A DNA stretch of 64,000 nt, from NCBI RefSeq assembly GCF_040807025.1, contig NC_090952.1, positions 27,091,068-27,155,067 on the forward strand. The letters are read 5' to 3'. Both the position numbers and the translations under genes were made by a program. The DNA comes from Struthio camelus (taxonomy: Eukaryota > Chordata > Aves > Struthioniformes > Struthionidae). Below the pieces are notes generated by a model, which saw only the letters and a list, made by a program, of their open reading frames with translations, had not been told where the DNA came from and did not search any database. Below are positions 13,552 to 26,200 of the stretch, piece after piece; position 1 is the stretch's first letter; each line of letters starts with the position of its first letter.

Positions 13552-15200
13552 ATATGTATGTGAGGAAGATAAAATATTATACTTTTAGTATTTAATTTGT
13601 TGGAGTATTTTAAATATATGTTAGCTACAAAAAGAAAACTCAGTAGAGATTTCAGTAGGCACAGTATTTCTGAACAGATGCACAGATTGCTAAGAAAGCT
13701 AGTTGAGAGAGCTGAGGCCCTAAGATGCATAGGGAGATTTTGACTGGATGCATGTTGGTGTTTGCAGGAATTTGTAAATCTGAAAGCATGCTTGCTCTAA
13801 CGGGAGAAAATGTGTCTTGCTGGTCTGCATGCAGTAGACATGACATAGGTCATTTATCACATATTTTACCGTGCTAAATGCAATTTTTTGTCACAAGGAG
13901 CCATATAATTAAGTTGACTCCTCAATAGATCCTAAGCCAGGTATTTATGTACAACTTTGTGTGTATTTTCTTTAGCACATTTACGTTCTTTAGCGTATCA
14001 CCAAAACTCACATTCAAGTTGAGATTAGCCTGAACGAAATGAAAATAGCTTGGGGTGGCGGGATGGGAGGGAAGTAGAATATTATTCTTTATACTGAATT
14101 GAAATATTAGAAGCTCATTTCTGAATTATCCTCCGAGTTACTGAGGTATAATTGAGATCAAAATTGGTCCACTATTTTTGGTACGGCCTAGACAGTTACA
14201 AGTCTTATTCCCATTTGTGCCTGTGGAAATCCCCACCTATCATCTTAAATTCTGCCCTGCCGGGTACAACTAGTAGTCAGCGTGTTCAGGATGAAGAATG
14301 CCTTGCTGTCTCTTTCCTTCCAAAATAATGATAAATGACAGCTAGTAAAAATTATAGCTGGCTGTTGATTTTTGCCGACCAGATGCCAGTTGTGTAAGAA
14401 GGGGGTTTTCTCCCTGGCCGCTGATTGACACGCGGGGTCAGAATGTGGAAAGCATTTGTTGGACTCTGTCAGATCACAGTGAGCTGCTGACAGCTTGCTC
14501 TACAGTTCACTTCCTTCCCGCACCGACCAGATTTATGCTGCAATTGTGAAGGTGCTAATTAAACTCTGCTCCGCAGCAGAGTCATTTAGAACATCCTGGA
14601 AAAAAAAAAAAACCCGTACAACACATTCCTTTAAATCTAACCTTTATTCTGTAAGCGCTGTCTATCTAGACGATGGATAGTTGGATTCCTACTGAGGAAT
14701 GACTAGCAATGCTTCATAAGGCTTTCATGACAGCGTATCATAAAACTTATACTTTGCCATAAAGCAAAGTTTATGTGACTTTGTGTTCCTCAAGTCAGGG
14801 TCATATAGCAGCAAGCAGCATTTCTCAGCAAAAGATTGGCAGTCGACTCTGGAAGTTGCTTATGGACCAGGACAGGAGAGATCAGGATGTCTCTGATGCA
14901 ACATCAGTGTCTTGTGCTGCTTCTGGCCTGGCTAAGGAATAACCATGGTAAGTGATATTCTTGGTCTCTTGTCCAAATGCAGTTTGGAAAGTGCCAAAAG
15001 ACGTGTAAACGCAGGGCTGTGAGCAGCCTTACGGCTCTTTCAAATCAGCAGAAAATCCACGGAAATAGATCTCACAGAGAAGCTAGTGAAGTTTTTTTTT
15101 TCTCTCTCTCCTATGGTAGCCCATGAAGGGGTGGTCTCAAAACCAGTTTCTCTGCAGGCCTTTCTCCTTCGCGTGCCAACAGCGCATGTCCCTGACTCAT
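13552..15200. other. Intergenic, no gene confirmed
   Basis: Ordinary AT-rich DNA. One exon-like detail occurs at 14887-14947: an ATG followed by a short hydrophobic frame MSLMQHQCLVLLLAWLRNNH running into a consensus donor G/GTAAGTG. No other exon or known signal peptide matches. An A12 run is at about 14600-14611. Confidence 0.5.
14887..14947 (+). other. Signal-peptide-like first-exon candidate, unconfirmed
   Basis: ATG at 14887 starts a frame of 20 complete codons with a Leu-rich hydrophobic core (CLVLLLAWL). It ends in CCATG/GTAAGTG, close to the ideal donor, in phase 1. Without splicing it stops after GK. The arrangement resembles a first coding exon of a secreted protein, but there is no recognisable promoter, second exon or homologue. 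Confidence 0.12.
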
Positions 15201-18200
15201 CCAGATGTGCTCAGACCAGCTGCCTCATCCTGAGCGATCGAAGGCAGCAAGCAGCTCGCGTGCCCGAATACTTACTCCGGCCTCGGAAAGGCACTGAGCG
15301 TGCACAGGCAGCTCTGCCGCAGCGCCCGCCTTGCTGGTGCCACGCAGCGAGGCAGGGCCACCGTGTGCCACCTCCCCGCAAGGGCAGCGAGTCAGCTCCT
15401 CGGTTACGGTAACAACAGCCACGCTGCTGGAAGCGGCCTGTCCCTGGGGTTAGGAGAATAAACCAGGCTTTGGAAAAATACACAGGTGTATTAAGGACAG
15501 ACCGGTGCTTATGCACTACGGCAAACAGGACTGGAGAACTCCCCAAAAGAGATAAACCAATGTGTTAATGGTCATCGCAGCTAACTGCTCATGTTGCAAA
15601 CTGGTGTCTTTGTGGGTGTTTCGCTATTAATAGCAGCAATTAATCAAGAAGTTAGTTTAATATTTATAATACATAATATTAATAACTCACAGCAACCAAA
15701 CTTTTTTATCTCCTAGTTATCCGATGCACTAAAAAGCTGAAGTGCTGTGATTTGTTGTGAAGCATATAATTTCCTCTGCAGAGCATATATTTACATGTAA
15801 TGATAAATATAATTAATTATTGTTATGTATTGAATGTTATTTGGACAGCAAAAAGCATTGCAACTAGATCACCGTTCAGCTTAAAAATAATTCGGGAAGC
15901 CTATTGCACCGGACTTGGTGGTCAGCAGGACGCGACTGCTGCCGGCTCTAGGCTCCCCGCTGCTTCTGCCACGGCGAGGGTCAGGCCTTCTGCTCTCCCG
16001 AGAGCTTCGGCACCCGGCTTCAGAGACCCCAAAAAAGCAGCTGAGCTCTGGCAGTGCCTTCGCATCACTATATAACCGGACACCGCTATGAAACGCATGT
16101 GTTCGCCACCCGTGGTGAAGCTCAGCCCCAGCGCCGGCTCGAGGCCGCGGTCCCCTCCCGGCCGGGCAGCCCCTTCTGCCGCCTCCGTGCCGGGGAGGAA
16201 GGAAGAGCAGAGCCCTCCAAGGAGAGTCGTCACTGCTTTGGTCTTGCACGTGTCTGTTGAAGGTATCGATAAAGTGTTTCTCCTAGTAAAATATGAGCAT
16301 TTGTTGGAGGACCATCCCTCGGAGAAGGTACCTGGCTTTTCTGCGATCCGGAGAGCTCTCCCAGAAAAATGAAAATTTCTGGGAGCTCCAGAGCAATAAT
16401 TGCTGCGGACACCTTTGCCTCAAATCATGACACCCTGCATGTTTTTCCAAACAGCTTAAATTAAACGTAGCAGGTTACTCCGCTAGGCCCCCTGAAGTCC
16501 TCGGGAGTTTTCAAAGCAGCGGGAGAAGGATGAGGCTGAACGTCCCCGTGCGGCTCCAGCCCCGCCATCCGGTCTCCTGGGCTCTCACCCCCAGCCTCTT
16601 CACGCGTTATACGAAGCGGTGTCCTGTTAATAGTAGCGCGTGCCGTTCGGTGTAAGGCGAGGTGCGAAGAGGCGAGGGGCAGAGCTGCCGCCTTCTCATC
16701 GCGACTCGGGTCCCTGCTGGAGCGCCGAGAGCGGGGAAATTTCAGAGGAAATCCTTGCCTGGAAGCACCTTCTGCAATGAAACGTTTATTCTTAGTGGCT
16801 TTTTCTACAACGATTTTCTGGCCGAAAAAAAAAACATCCAAGCACCATCAGGCTGGAGCAAGCGGGGGCCGCGGGGAGAGGGCCGGGGCGCTGCCGCGGC
16901 TCCCTCCGGCACAGGAATTTCAGCTGACTCTCTGCTGCCTTTTTACGAGCTGTTGCTCCCCCAGCAGACCCCCATCGGCCACATGTTAGGCTGTTTCGCT
17001 TCGGGTTACCCGAACCCGTCCCAGCGGCTGCGATTCGACGCGGCCCCGGCCCCCCCGGGCGGCGTGTCAGGAGGGCACCGCTCCGGCATGTGCCTTCCCC
17101 CCGACACATGTTTGCCAAACTGTCACTTAACCTTTCAGACCATTAATTTGTTAGCAGATTTCCAGCAGACCTCGCGGGGGAAGAGCGTTACCCGCAGGCC
17201 AGCGGTCTCAATGTGGAGCCCATTTCAACGACCCTTCCAGCTCCGTCCCGGCCGCTCACCGAACGCAAGCGCTCGCCTTGTCCCCGGGGGTGTCGTCGCA
17301 CCCGTCCCGCTCGGGAGCGCTCGGCTCCGCCGTTGCCTCCTGGAGCAGACCGCAGAGACCAAGGCAGGACTCCTTCCAAACCAGCTCCAGCAAATTTGTG
17401 CTTTAATGCAGAAGGAAATGCCAATAATGCTGTTTCTTGAGCGCGGTTCTCCTCGCACCAGGCTTGGCTTTGGACAGTGTTGACCAGTGACAGCCCAGGA
17501 GCAGCTGCAGAGGTCTAGTCGGGGTCCACCAGCATCACCCGCCAGCCAATGGTGCCACCGGCCAAGACCGGCGTAACTGTGTGCCTGTGGTTGGAAGTAG
17601 TTCAATGGAGCTGAAAATATTAAAAATATAAGCTTTGAAAACAGGCGGCACGTTAGGTATTGCGCTCCTCATGGCAGAGCTGGTGCACCGGCTGGTGGTC
17701 TCCAGCTGCCAGAAAGGATTTTTAACTTTCTAGCGAGCTTCTGAGTTTCTTTCCTCTGTTCTTCCAGACATGGTACTTCTCGGAAAACATCCCTGCTCTT
17801 TGGAAAAATGAGGCTTAAACCTGGGCAGCAAACAGAAAGCAGTACACAACGGTTAACGTTGAAGCGTTAGCCATGGAGAAAGACAGGGAGGTGTCTCAGC
17901 GAGGGCAGCACGTCTCCGCACCCCTGCCGCAGCTGACCTCGGTTTAGCCGAGAGGACAAGGGGTAAGAGAAACGGGAGATCGAGAAATACCTTCTCAAAC
18001 TGCCAACGTGCAGGGATCGGGATCCGTCACCTCGGCCGCTCGGGGAAAGAGCTGCGGTACCCGGGGCAGCGGCACTTTGCGATAGCCACACGAATGCCCC
18101 GGGGAGAGGAGTTAAAATTGGCCCGGCTGCTAGAGCTGTTGGAGGCAGCACCGTCACGCACGGGGGACTCCGACATCCCATGACTTTTGCAAGGCGGCAC

Positions 18201-20270
18201 GAGCCCGGGAGACCCCCCTCGGCCCTGGGGTGGTGCCTGGGCGTGCAGCCCGCTCCGGGCACCGACGAGGCAGGATTACTGAGCAACTTGTCCTTTTCTG
18301 GCTAAAAGCCTTGGGCATCCGGAGTGCTTCAAATGCAAGCCAAAATGGGACAAAAAGCGCTGCGGCGAGGGGAAACGGGCGCCGAGCGATTCCCTAGAGG
18401 AGCGACGCAGCGGAGCTGCGCCAGCATCAAACCGAAGGAAAAAGAGCGCTGAGAAAACACAGCAAAAACGAGGAAAGAAAGGGCAACCCGGCCCAGGCGA
18501 ACGCCGCGGTAACCGAGCTCTCGGTTTCTGCATGTTATCGGCGCCCACAGGTTACTGCAAAAACAAAGCGACCAAATGGCAGCCCTTTACTGTAGGTCAG
18601 TGACCTCCAAACGCGGCGGCCCGAAGCTCCAGCCGTTTGGTGAAGGGGCGAGCGGGCAGGTGGCAGCCCCGGCGCCGCGCAGGAGGGCCCAAAACCCCCC
18701 GCTCAAATCTCAATTCCAGATTGAAGCTGCCGCCGGGGCGGGCTGCTCCGGCCGTCCCCGGCTTCCTCCTTCGTGTGCCTTGGATGCCATTTCTGTGATG
18801 GCTTTTTCAAAGGAAAGCTGTGCACCTAAGTGCTGAAAAAGACCTCGCTCCCCTCCGCCCCGCAGCCGCCAAATCTGCAGGTGCAAAGCGTGTAAATCAG
18901 AGGAATACTCCTCCCTGGTTTTCTGCGTCATGGGGGGCAAAAATGCCTGCGAAACACCAACGTTGGAAGCCAAAACCAACACACGATAACTTCAAGCCTT
19001 TGCTTCAAGACCGAAGACAAGTTTCTCTTGCTTTAGGCTTTCAACAAACACACTGATTTGAGCTCGTATTTGCTGTTACTGAGAGTAATGATCTTTCAAT
19101 GCAGTCGGGGCACAACAGTCAGCATTTTAATATCATATTCCTCCCGATATTTAAATGAAAAGGTTTAGTGGTGCGAAGGGCCCAGGGTGCTGGGAGAGGG
19201 GGAAGAGAGCAGAGACCTGGAAACGTCTATGCACTGCACGAGGAGATAGTGAATATTAACAGAGGAATGAAACCGTTCATGGATTTACTAATTCCAGTGA
19301 GGGCAGTTAATTATTTATGATACTACTGCGAACACAGAACCGATGGGTGGAATTCAGCTGGTCCTAGGGAAGATGTTAAATTACTGTAACCTGCTCCAGG
19401 GGGTTGCCTGGGCGGGAAAGGGGGCACGCACCAGCACTCGGCGGGTTTGGCAGCAGTAACATGAACGACAATGCTACCGATGGCACCAAAGTGCTTTTCA
19501 TGCAATAACTTTAAAACATCAAAATGTAAAATCTCCATCCCACCGCTCAGAGCACAAAGCCACGCGTGTTTCGCTCCCTCTCTTTCAGCTCGGCTTTCCT
19601 TTCAAAATCTCAGCCCATCTGCTTGCTTGCGTTTATCCTTCCGCCACGCTGGGTGGTTTCGCTGCTTATTTCATTTATTCCGTTCGACAGATCTTTGGGA
19701 GGGATCAGAGGGGGAGAAAAGAAGCCCCCAGAAGGTGCCGTGGGCGGTGGGCGGTGGGCGGCAGGCAGCCTGGGGGCGAGCGGCTCTCTACCGAGCAGAA
19801 ATCTCTGTACTGCCGCCTGCTTCTTGACTTCCTTTTCCCCAGGAGAGGAGCGCTGTGCAAGGGAACAGGCGCCCTCCCCGAAGCCGAGCTCGCGGGCGCA
19901 GGAGCAGCTCGCCTGCCTGGTGTGATTTTCGCACGCTTTTGGTGCCCGAGCACCACCCGTTATCGGCCGGGACCCGCCGGGGCTTTGCTGGCCCCAAGTC
20001 CTGCAGGGCCCCTCCGCTGGCTGGAGGACAGGGATGGGACAGGGCCGTTGGCCAAATGGAAGAGGAGGAGAGAGACAACAAGGGCAGGTTTTTAATGCCG
20101 CCACCAGCCCTTCACAGCGGGTTAAAGAGCAGCATGTGGTTAAAATCACATAACAACTGCAAACTGCAGCACGGGACCAGGAAGCCCCAGGCATCCCCCA
20201 GCCTTCGGTGGAAGCACTGGCTGCAGAGGATCGTGCTGTTGCTTGCACGCTGCTGGTGCAGGAATTAGGG
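15200..20270. promoter_or_regulatory. CpG-dense block without a recognisable gene
   Basis: CpG-rich, GC-rich sequence is concentrated at about 15.20-15.45, 15.9-18.85 and 19.37-20.27 kb, with AT-rich gaps between. Open frames up to 273 codons (16662-17483, plus strand) are low-complexity Arg/Pro/Gly/Ala translations of GC-rich DNA and match no family I know. The block could be the CpG-island promoter of an unannotated non-coding transcript, a Polycomb-type island linked to TBX22, or a local GC-rich isochore feature. Confidence 0.5.
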
Positions 20271-23200
20271 TAAAATTGCCGAACTCGCTATCGCTGGCTA
20301 GCTCTGCACGGGAGAGCACCCGCCGAGTTAGTTCAGTGCTGGAAACATGCACAACAGGGCAATGATTAGCAGTCAGGGCATGATTAGAAATTGCTGCGTT
20401 GAGAGCTGAGATGCACCAAAATAAAGTACCAAAGAAACCCGTGTCTGCAGCAGCGATGCTCCTTCGCGCCAGCTGACCATGTAGGAAGTCACAGTTTTTA
20501 ATAATGCAACCGCTCTACATTTAGGGTGCTGAATATATACTGTTTCTTGACACTTCTGGTGTATTAATATGGTGCTCAGGCTTTGCCGTATGGATGCACG
20601 AGGGATACTCAAAACGGTTAACAAATTGCAGCTCCCGTCTCTCTGGCTTCTCCGCGTGGTTGTGCCCCCCGAGGCTCCCCGTGTCTTGAAGATCAGTTTG
20701 CAGACACATGTCAGCAAGTCGTCTTGGTGCAGTTATGGTATTTCCTCGCGAAGCTGTGTGATTGGCATGTGTCTGTTGAAGGCAAAGTATCCCATTTCAA
20801 GGAAAATATATGTCAGGTGCACGTGTTGGAAATAGAGCACTTATACACTGCAGAATTAACAACCTTAAAAAATTTGATTTAATTCAATTTATCGATTGGT
20901 GCAAACAAGCAAAAAGTATGTTCTGTCAGGATGATTAAATGCGATGGGGTCTTTTTTTGAAAGCGGTGAAAAATACCAAAGGCATGACCAACGAATTAAT
21001 ATGCAGCTTATAAACACGCTGCAGGGAGAAGTCAAAGGGAAGCAAACAAGAACCAAAATAGATTTATCTAAAAATGCTCCATGAAGCCAAGGCATCCGCT
21101 GATGTAAACACAGTAATTGAAACTGGCCACATGAAACAAAGCTTCGCTTTCAGTGGCACCTGGGAATGGCGAGATGGAAGTAATTCCTCTTTAATGAAGA
21201 TATTGTTATGTGTTTGAGGCTTTCGACAGAGCAGCAATCTCCGCTGCCTGGGAAAAGAATGGATTAAGTTACAGTTCAGTTCTGCTGGATGAGAAACTAT
21301 ATGTTTTAAGCAAAACCTTAGCTTTCATTATCTGTTTAATGCGTTGCACGCCATTTGTGGCATAAACATTTCCAGTTCATTTTAATTTCATATCATAGGA
21401 GAACAATAAAGACAGCACGGTTATTGGTCACAGCTGCGTGAATGTGGCAAATGTAACTTGAAGAATTATTCTGTCAAGGAGACAGAGCCAGATATTATTG
21501 TTTTTTCCCTTACAGTCTTGCCAATAGTTAAATACGGGATTTTATTAAAAATATTTGTGTAATTAAAATCTATAGTCTTGAAAGCCTTTATAGTAGCAGG
21601 GATTAAATCAGAATAGCACATTTATATTCAGATTCAGTTTGTAACAGGATGATGTCGGCTTTGATTTATAAAGCAAAAGAGAAGATCTTCAGCTTGAGTC
21701 TTACCTTTTAAAGTTTAGGTAGCTTTGACACATGTGATGATTGAATCATTTAAAAGAACAATCTTTTCACGAAGCAGCGACTCGCGTAGTCTGTGTGAAA
21801 TTAAATCTACTTAGAGAAATTCGTTAATGGTACGACCTGGGGAACCGGTGTGTTATGGGTTTGAAAAACAGGTTTCCTTCAATGCACAAGTAATATGGAA
21901 ACAACCGAGCCTTCACCCATGGTCAGGCCGCTTGGTGTAACTGTCCCTTCAGCAACGGTTTTCTTTCTTTTTGTCATTTCCAGCTACTTTTGGAAGACGC
22001 GGCCTCGAAGCAGGCGCAGCGATGTCGGCGGAGCCAGGGGGGCCCGGCGGCGCGCCGCGGTCCTCGGCCTGCGTGATTTGCAACGCCGGAGAACTAACCT
22101 CAGCTGAAGCGGAGAATTGTTCGCTGCTTCCAAAAGCGGACGAAATACCCTTGGCAAAAAGCAGACTCAACAACTACCCAGAGCCTCTTTTTTTTTTTTT
22201 TTTTTTTCTACAGCTTTGTCCAGTAATAAACAACGGTTTCAATCTGCTGCACTGATCAAAAGAAACGTTTTAATCAGTCCCAGGCAAAATATCATGCTAT
22301 TATGCTATCACTGGAGCAAATCATCAAAAATAGAAAACAAAAATATCAGTTTAATACGCTCCAGATTAGGAATGTCTTGAAGAAACTTGCTTTCCTCGCA
22401 GGTGTGTTCTATTTTAAGAGAAAAGACAGAAGAATTAAAAAGCACAGGCTGGACTTGGGGCTAGCGTGGCTGTCAAAGTCGAGACTCTGAGATCAAAACT
22501 AACCAAGCACAATTACAGGAAATAAAACGGGCAAAATGCTCTGCTCTGTTCCGTGTATGTTTTCATTATTTTTTTAAACTGACAAATTATCTTAAAATCA
22601 TTCATCCATGTTTTCACCTGCTGCAAAGCAAATCCTCTTCATGGCGAGGCCTCTAAATTTCTTTCCTGTGATTAGAAAAAGAATCATTATTTCTGAACTA
22701 ATTCTACCCGGCAAAGGCAAAACGTTTCAGTGCTCTTCGGCGTTTAATCCACGTGCTAATGTGCTACCAGGGTTTTTCCTGATTCCGTACCTGGAGAGGG
22801 ACAGGAGAAAGAGGAGGAGCATGTGCTTTCATTTGCGATGGGAAAGATGGCAGGGAATTGCCCGGAGCAATCCGGTGAGAGGTGCCCTGGGCGGGAGCGC
22901 TCAGTCCCTGCCGGGGTGTCTGCAGAGGTGCTCCAGTGACGCTCAGGGAAGCAGGTTTGTCGAGTGTGGGGTGCACTCTCAAAGAAGCCCAGAGGCCCCT
23001 TTCTTCACATATTGGAAACAATTTTCCAACAAAGCCAAGTGGCTAAATAGGGTCTAGATCCAATGCTGTTGTGTCAGAAGAGCAAGAAATAAGGGGAATA
23101 GGCTCTTGCAAGATAACCCGAGCAGTCTGTGCAGCCAGGGTCTCCTTTGACTCACAGTGAGGCGAACTCCACGGCGCAGGACGGCGCAGTGATGGCCAAG

Positions 23201-26200
23201 ACCAGGACTTTCTGCAAAAAGGACCGGTTTGGGCAAACACAGCATGCCCAAAGCATTGCCTTGCTCCTCTGAAGTGTCGGTGTTCAACAGCCACCGCTGG
23301 GGAGGTGACTGGGAGCTTAGATCCTATGGATTTAGAAGGCTGGTGTTGGGTTGTCCTCTTTGGAAGACCCTCTCTATCCCAGCTATCATTTATGCCTTGC
23401 TTTACCTGTTAGGAGGAGAAAGTCTTTAAGATTGTTGGAGAGCCCTTTACCACTACAAAGAAGAAGAAAGAAAAGGCCATCAGGTGTGACTGGAGCGCTC
23501 CTTACATGTGGGTCCTGCAGAGAGGAAGGCGGCTGCACAAGCCTGGGAGGAGGAGAAAGGGGGTGGGGGCCAGGGAGCGATGGGAACAGCATCCCAGCCA
23601 TCCTCGCTTCTGGCGCTGCTGGCCGTCGCTCGGCTCTTGGAGCTGGCAGCGCGATGAGTCCCAGCCTGGTTTAGTCACTCTTCACCTTTGCAAAAATACC
23701 CTTGTGATGGTGAACGTTGGGAATGGCTGCATCAGAAACACACTTTTCACGGTAGTTTTGAAGGCACTTGCGGAGGGAGCAGCCCACACAGCATGCCTGG
23801 TGGAAACAGCAGTGGCCGGCTTGACTCTCCTGACTCATCTGTCATCACCTCACCCTTTGGAAGCACCTGGTGAGGGGAGAGAGGAAGCTTAAAGGAAAAT
23901 GGCTCAAATACAATTTACCCAGAAAAGGCAGGTCTCACTGCAATTCATTGCAGAGTGATTCTCAGTAGAGATGATCCAGAAATTTTTCAAAAGATCAAGA
24001 AATCTTTGGGGTGCTAATACGTGTAGCCTGCCATTTCTGAAACTAGAGACATGTTGTCATTGACCTCCATGCAACCTGCCCACAGAGCCGAAGTGGAATC
24101 AATAGCAGAGGTATCCATTGTCTTCTCTGAGAAAACAGAGCTTCATCAGACCTGTATCTCATTTCAATTCTCTGCTCTGTTCTGTGTCCAGAAGATCTAT
24201 CCAGTAAAATTCCTTCTTTTTATGGGCCATGGCTTCAGCTGCATGAATGATATTCAAAACCAATATTGAAATAAGTTACATTTTTATCATTTGGTAAGCT
24301 CCAGTTTTGAGCAGTGTGCAACAGCTGTCTCACCAGCCAGGCAATCTGGCAATCATGGTCTTCTGGATCAACAAGCAATAAGAAACGCTGACAGAACGTG
24401 CCTTTTGCATACGCTGAATGGAAGAAATACTGGCTTTTCATACGTTCTTTCAGATTTCAAAGTGCTGAGAACCAGCTACTCAGAAGAATACGGGTGTATG
24501 TTGGCACATGGAGCTCTCAAACACTGCATAAAACGATTTTCCCAAAAATCATTTTAGAAAATTTGATTGTATGCTTGGGAAGGAAGAACTGCAGAAGTGA
24601 CACTGATTTGCCTTTTTCCAAATGAAGCCTTTCCCTTCCCCTTTTTGAAACACCTTTTGTTCAGTATTTTCAAATTTGCAATTCCGTTATAGAAAATGCC
24701 CAAGTCAGAACAGTATGAAACATGACAGTATTTGCAAAACAAAAAGAACTTTGAAATGTTAGTTTTCATTTGAGTTTGAAATGAAGTTTGGAGCTTGCTT
24801 TACTTTATTTAGTTCTAATCTTGAAATTTTTCAGGAAATAGAATTATAGTTGTTCTATCAGTCTACTGCTCACTTAAATTCTGGTAGTATTGAGAATTTA
24901 GTGAAAAGGGACCGATGTTATTTGTTAGAACAGCCCAGATAGAGACATTATTCTGTTTTTATGAAAGCCAAAGGCGGAATTCACATTTATTTGAGTTGCA
25001 GTAGAATCTGGCTTATATCCGGGACGTTACAACATATTGTTTCAATCTATATTTTTATTAGCAATATTGATAACGTTAGAAGAAATACGATACAGGAAAT
25101 AGCTTCTCTACTTCAATTAATTTTATGGTAAGACTTTTAATGAAGATAAAACAAGAATTCAGCAAATGGCTGAATCTAAAAATGTTGTCACTGAGTGGAG
25201 AGGAGAGAAGAGAGAAAAGTGGAGGAAATTTGAGCCGGAACTGCATGTTCTGAACTGGACAGCTGAATATTCATAAGGATTTTTATTCAACGGCAGCAAA
25301 TTTGTTGGTAATCAATGTTTTTAAGACCCTCAGTTGTTCACTTCAGCATCATTAATGCTTTAATAGAGCTCTACGTTATGATTCCCTGAAAGACTGTAGA
25401 AAGGAAAATATTTGTGTGAACCTAAAAAAAAAAAATCTTTATTCTGCACAAGTAGCTGCGTTTGTGGCTCACACTTCTGCTTTTAATGCCCTGGGGAAAT
25501 ATGCATATGGTAAAACTGGTATTAGATGGTTTCATCACATGAAGACCATCTTCTAATTCCAGCTCCTGAAAGCTAAAAGCCTGGGAGGCTATCAGATCTT
25601 TTGTGACCTGAAGGCTCTTTGAGACTGGAAGTAGGTTTTGCCTTTGAACAGTCCCACCCTCTGTTCACTGGAGTTTTGGCGTGTGCAAAAGTTTCCTCCG
25701 CTTCCGGCCCTCTCTCTTTTGTGTTGGGATTCTGGAAACTTAGTTTTTAGTTTTAACATTGTATTACTGTACTATGAATAGTTTATTGCTTGGAATATCC
25801 TACTATACCTGTGACGTTCACAAAAAACAACCCAAAAAGCCAGCACGAGCCTGGTGCCCTCGGCCTCCTACCAGTGCCTGGTCCGCAGAAATCCCAGTTC
25901 CAGCTCCGTGACCAGCTCACAGCAGCTCTGGTCCAGCAGACACAGAGCAACCGATGGCCAGGACCAGGATTTGGGACTGATTTCTTCCCAGTAGTGAGAA
26001 ATGTGCTGAATCCTGTATTTCCTAAGAATGCATTAAGATTTCTTTATTTGTACTTATGAATGATTTATACCTTTTTTTAAGTTTAAAATTACCATCTGTG
26101 CACAGGGCTTGGTGGTGTAGCCTGAGGATAAATCAGTCCAGCCTCCCGGCTTGTTCCATTTTGTTCTTCTATTGAAAACATCCGTGAAATACAATCCCAC

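Noticed and set aside
16662..17483. A 273-codon plus frame in the CpG block
   Set aside because: Composition follows the GC-rich DNA, overlapping frames of similar length exist on the other strand, and I see no motif or splice structure that picks this one out.
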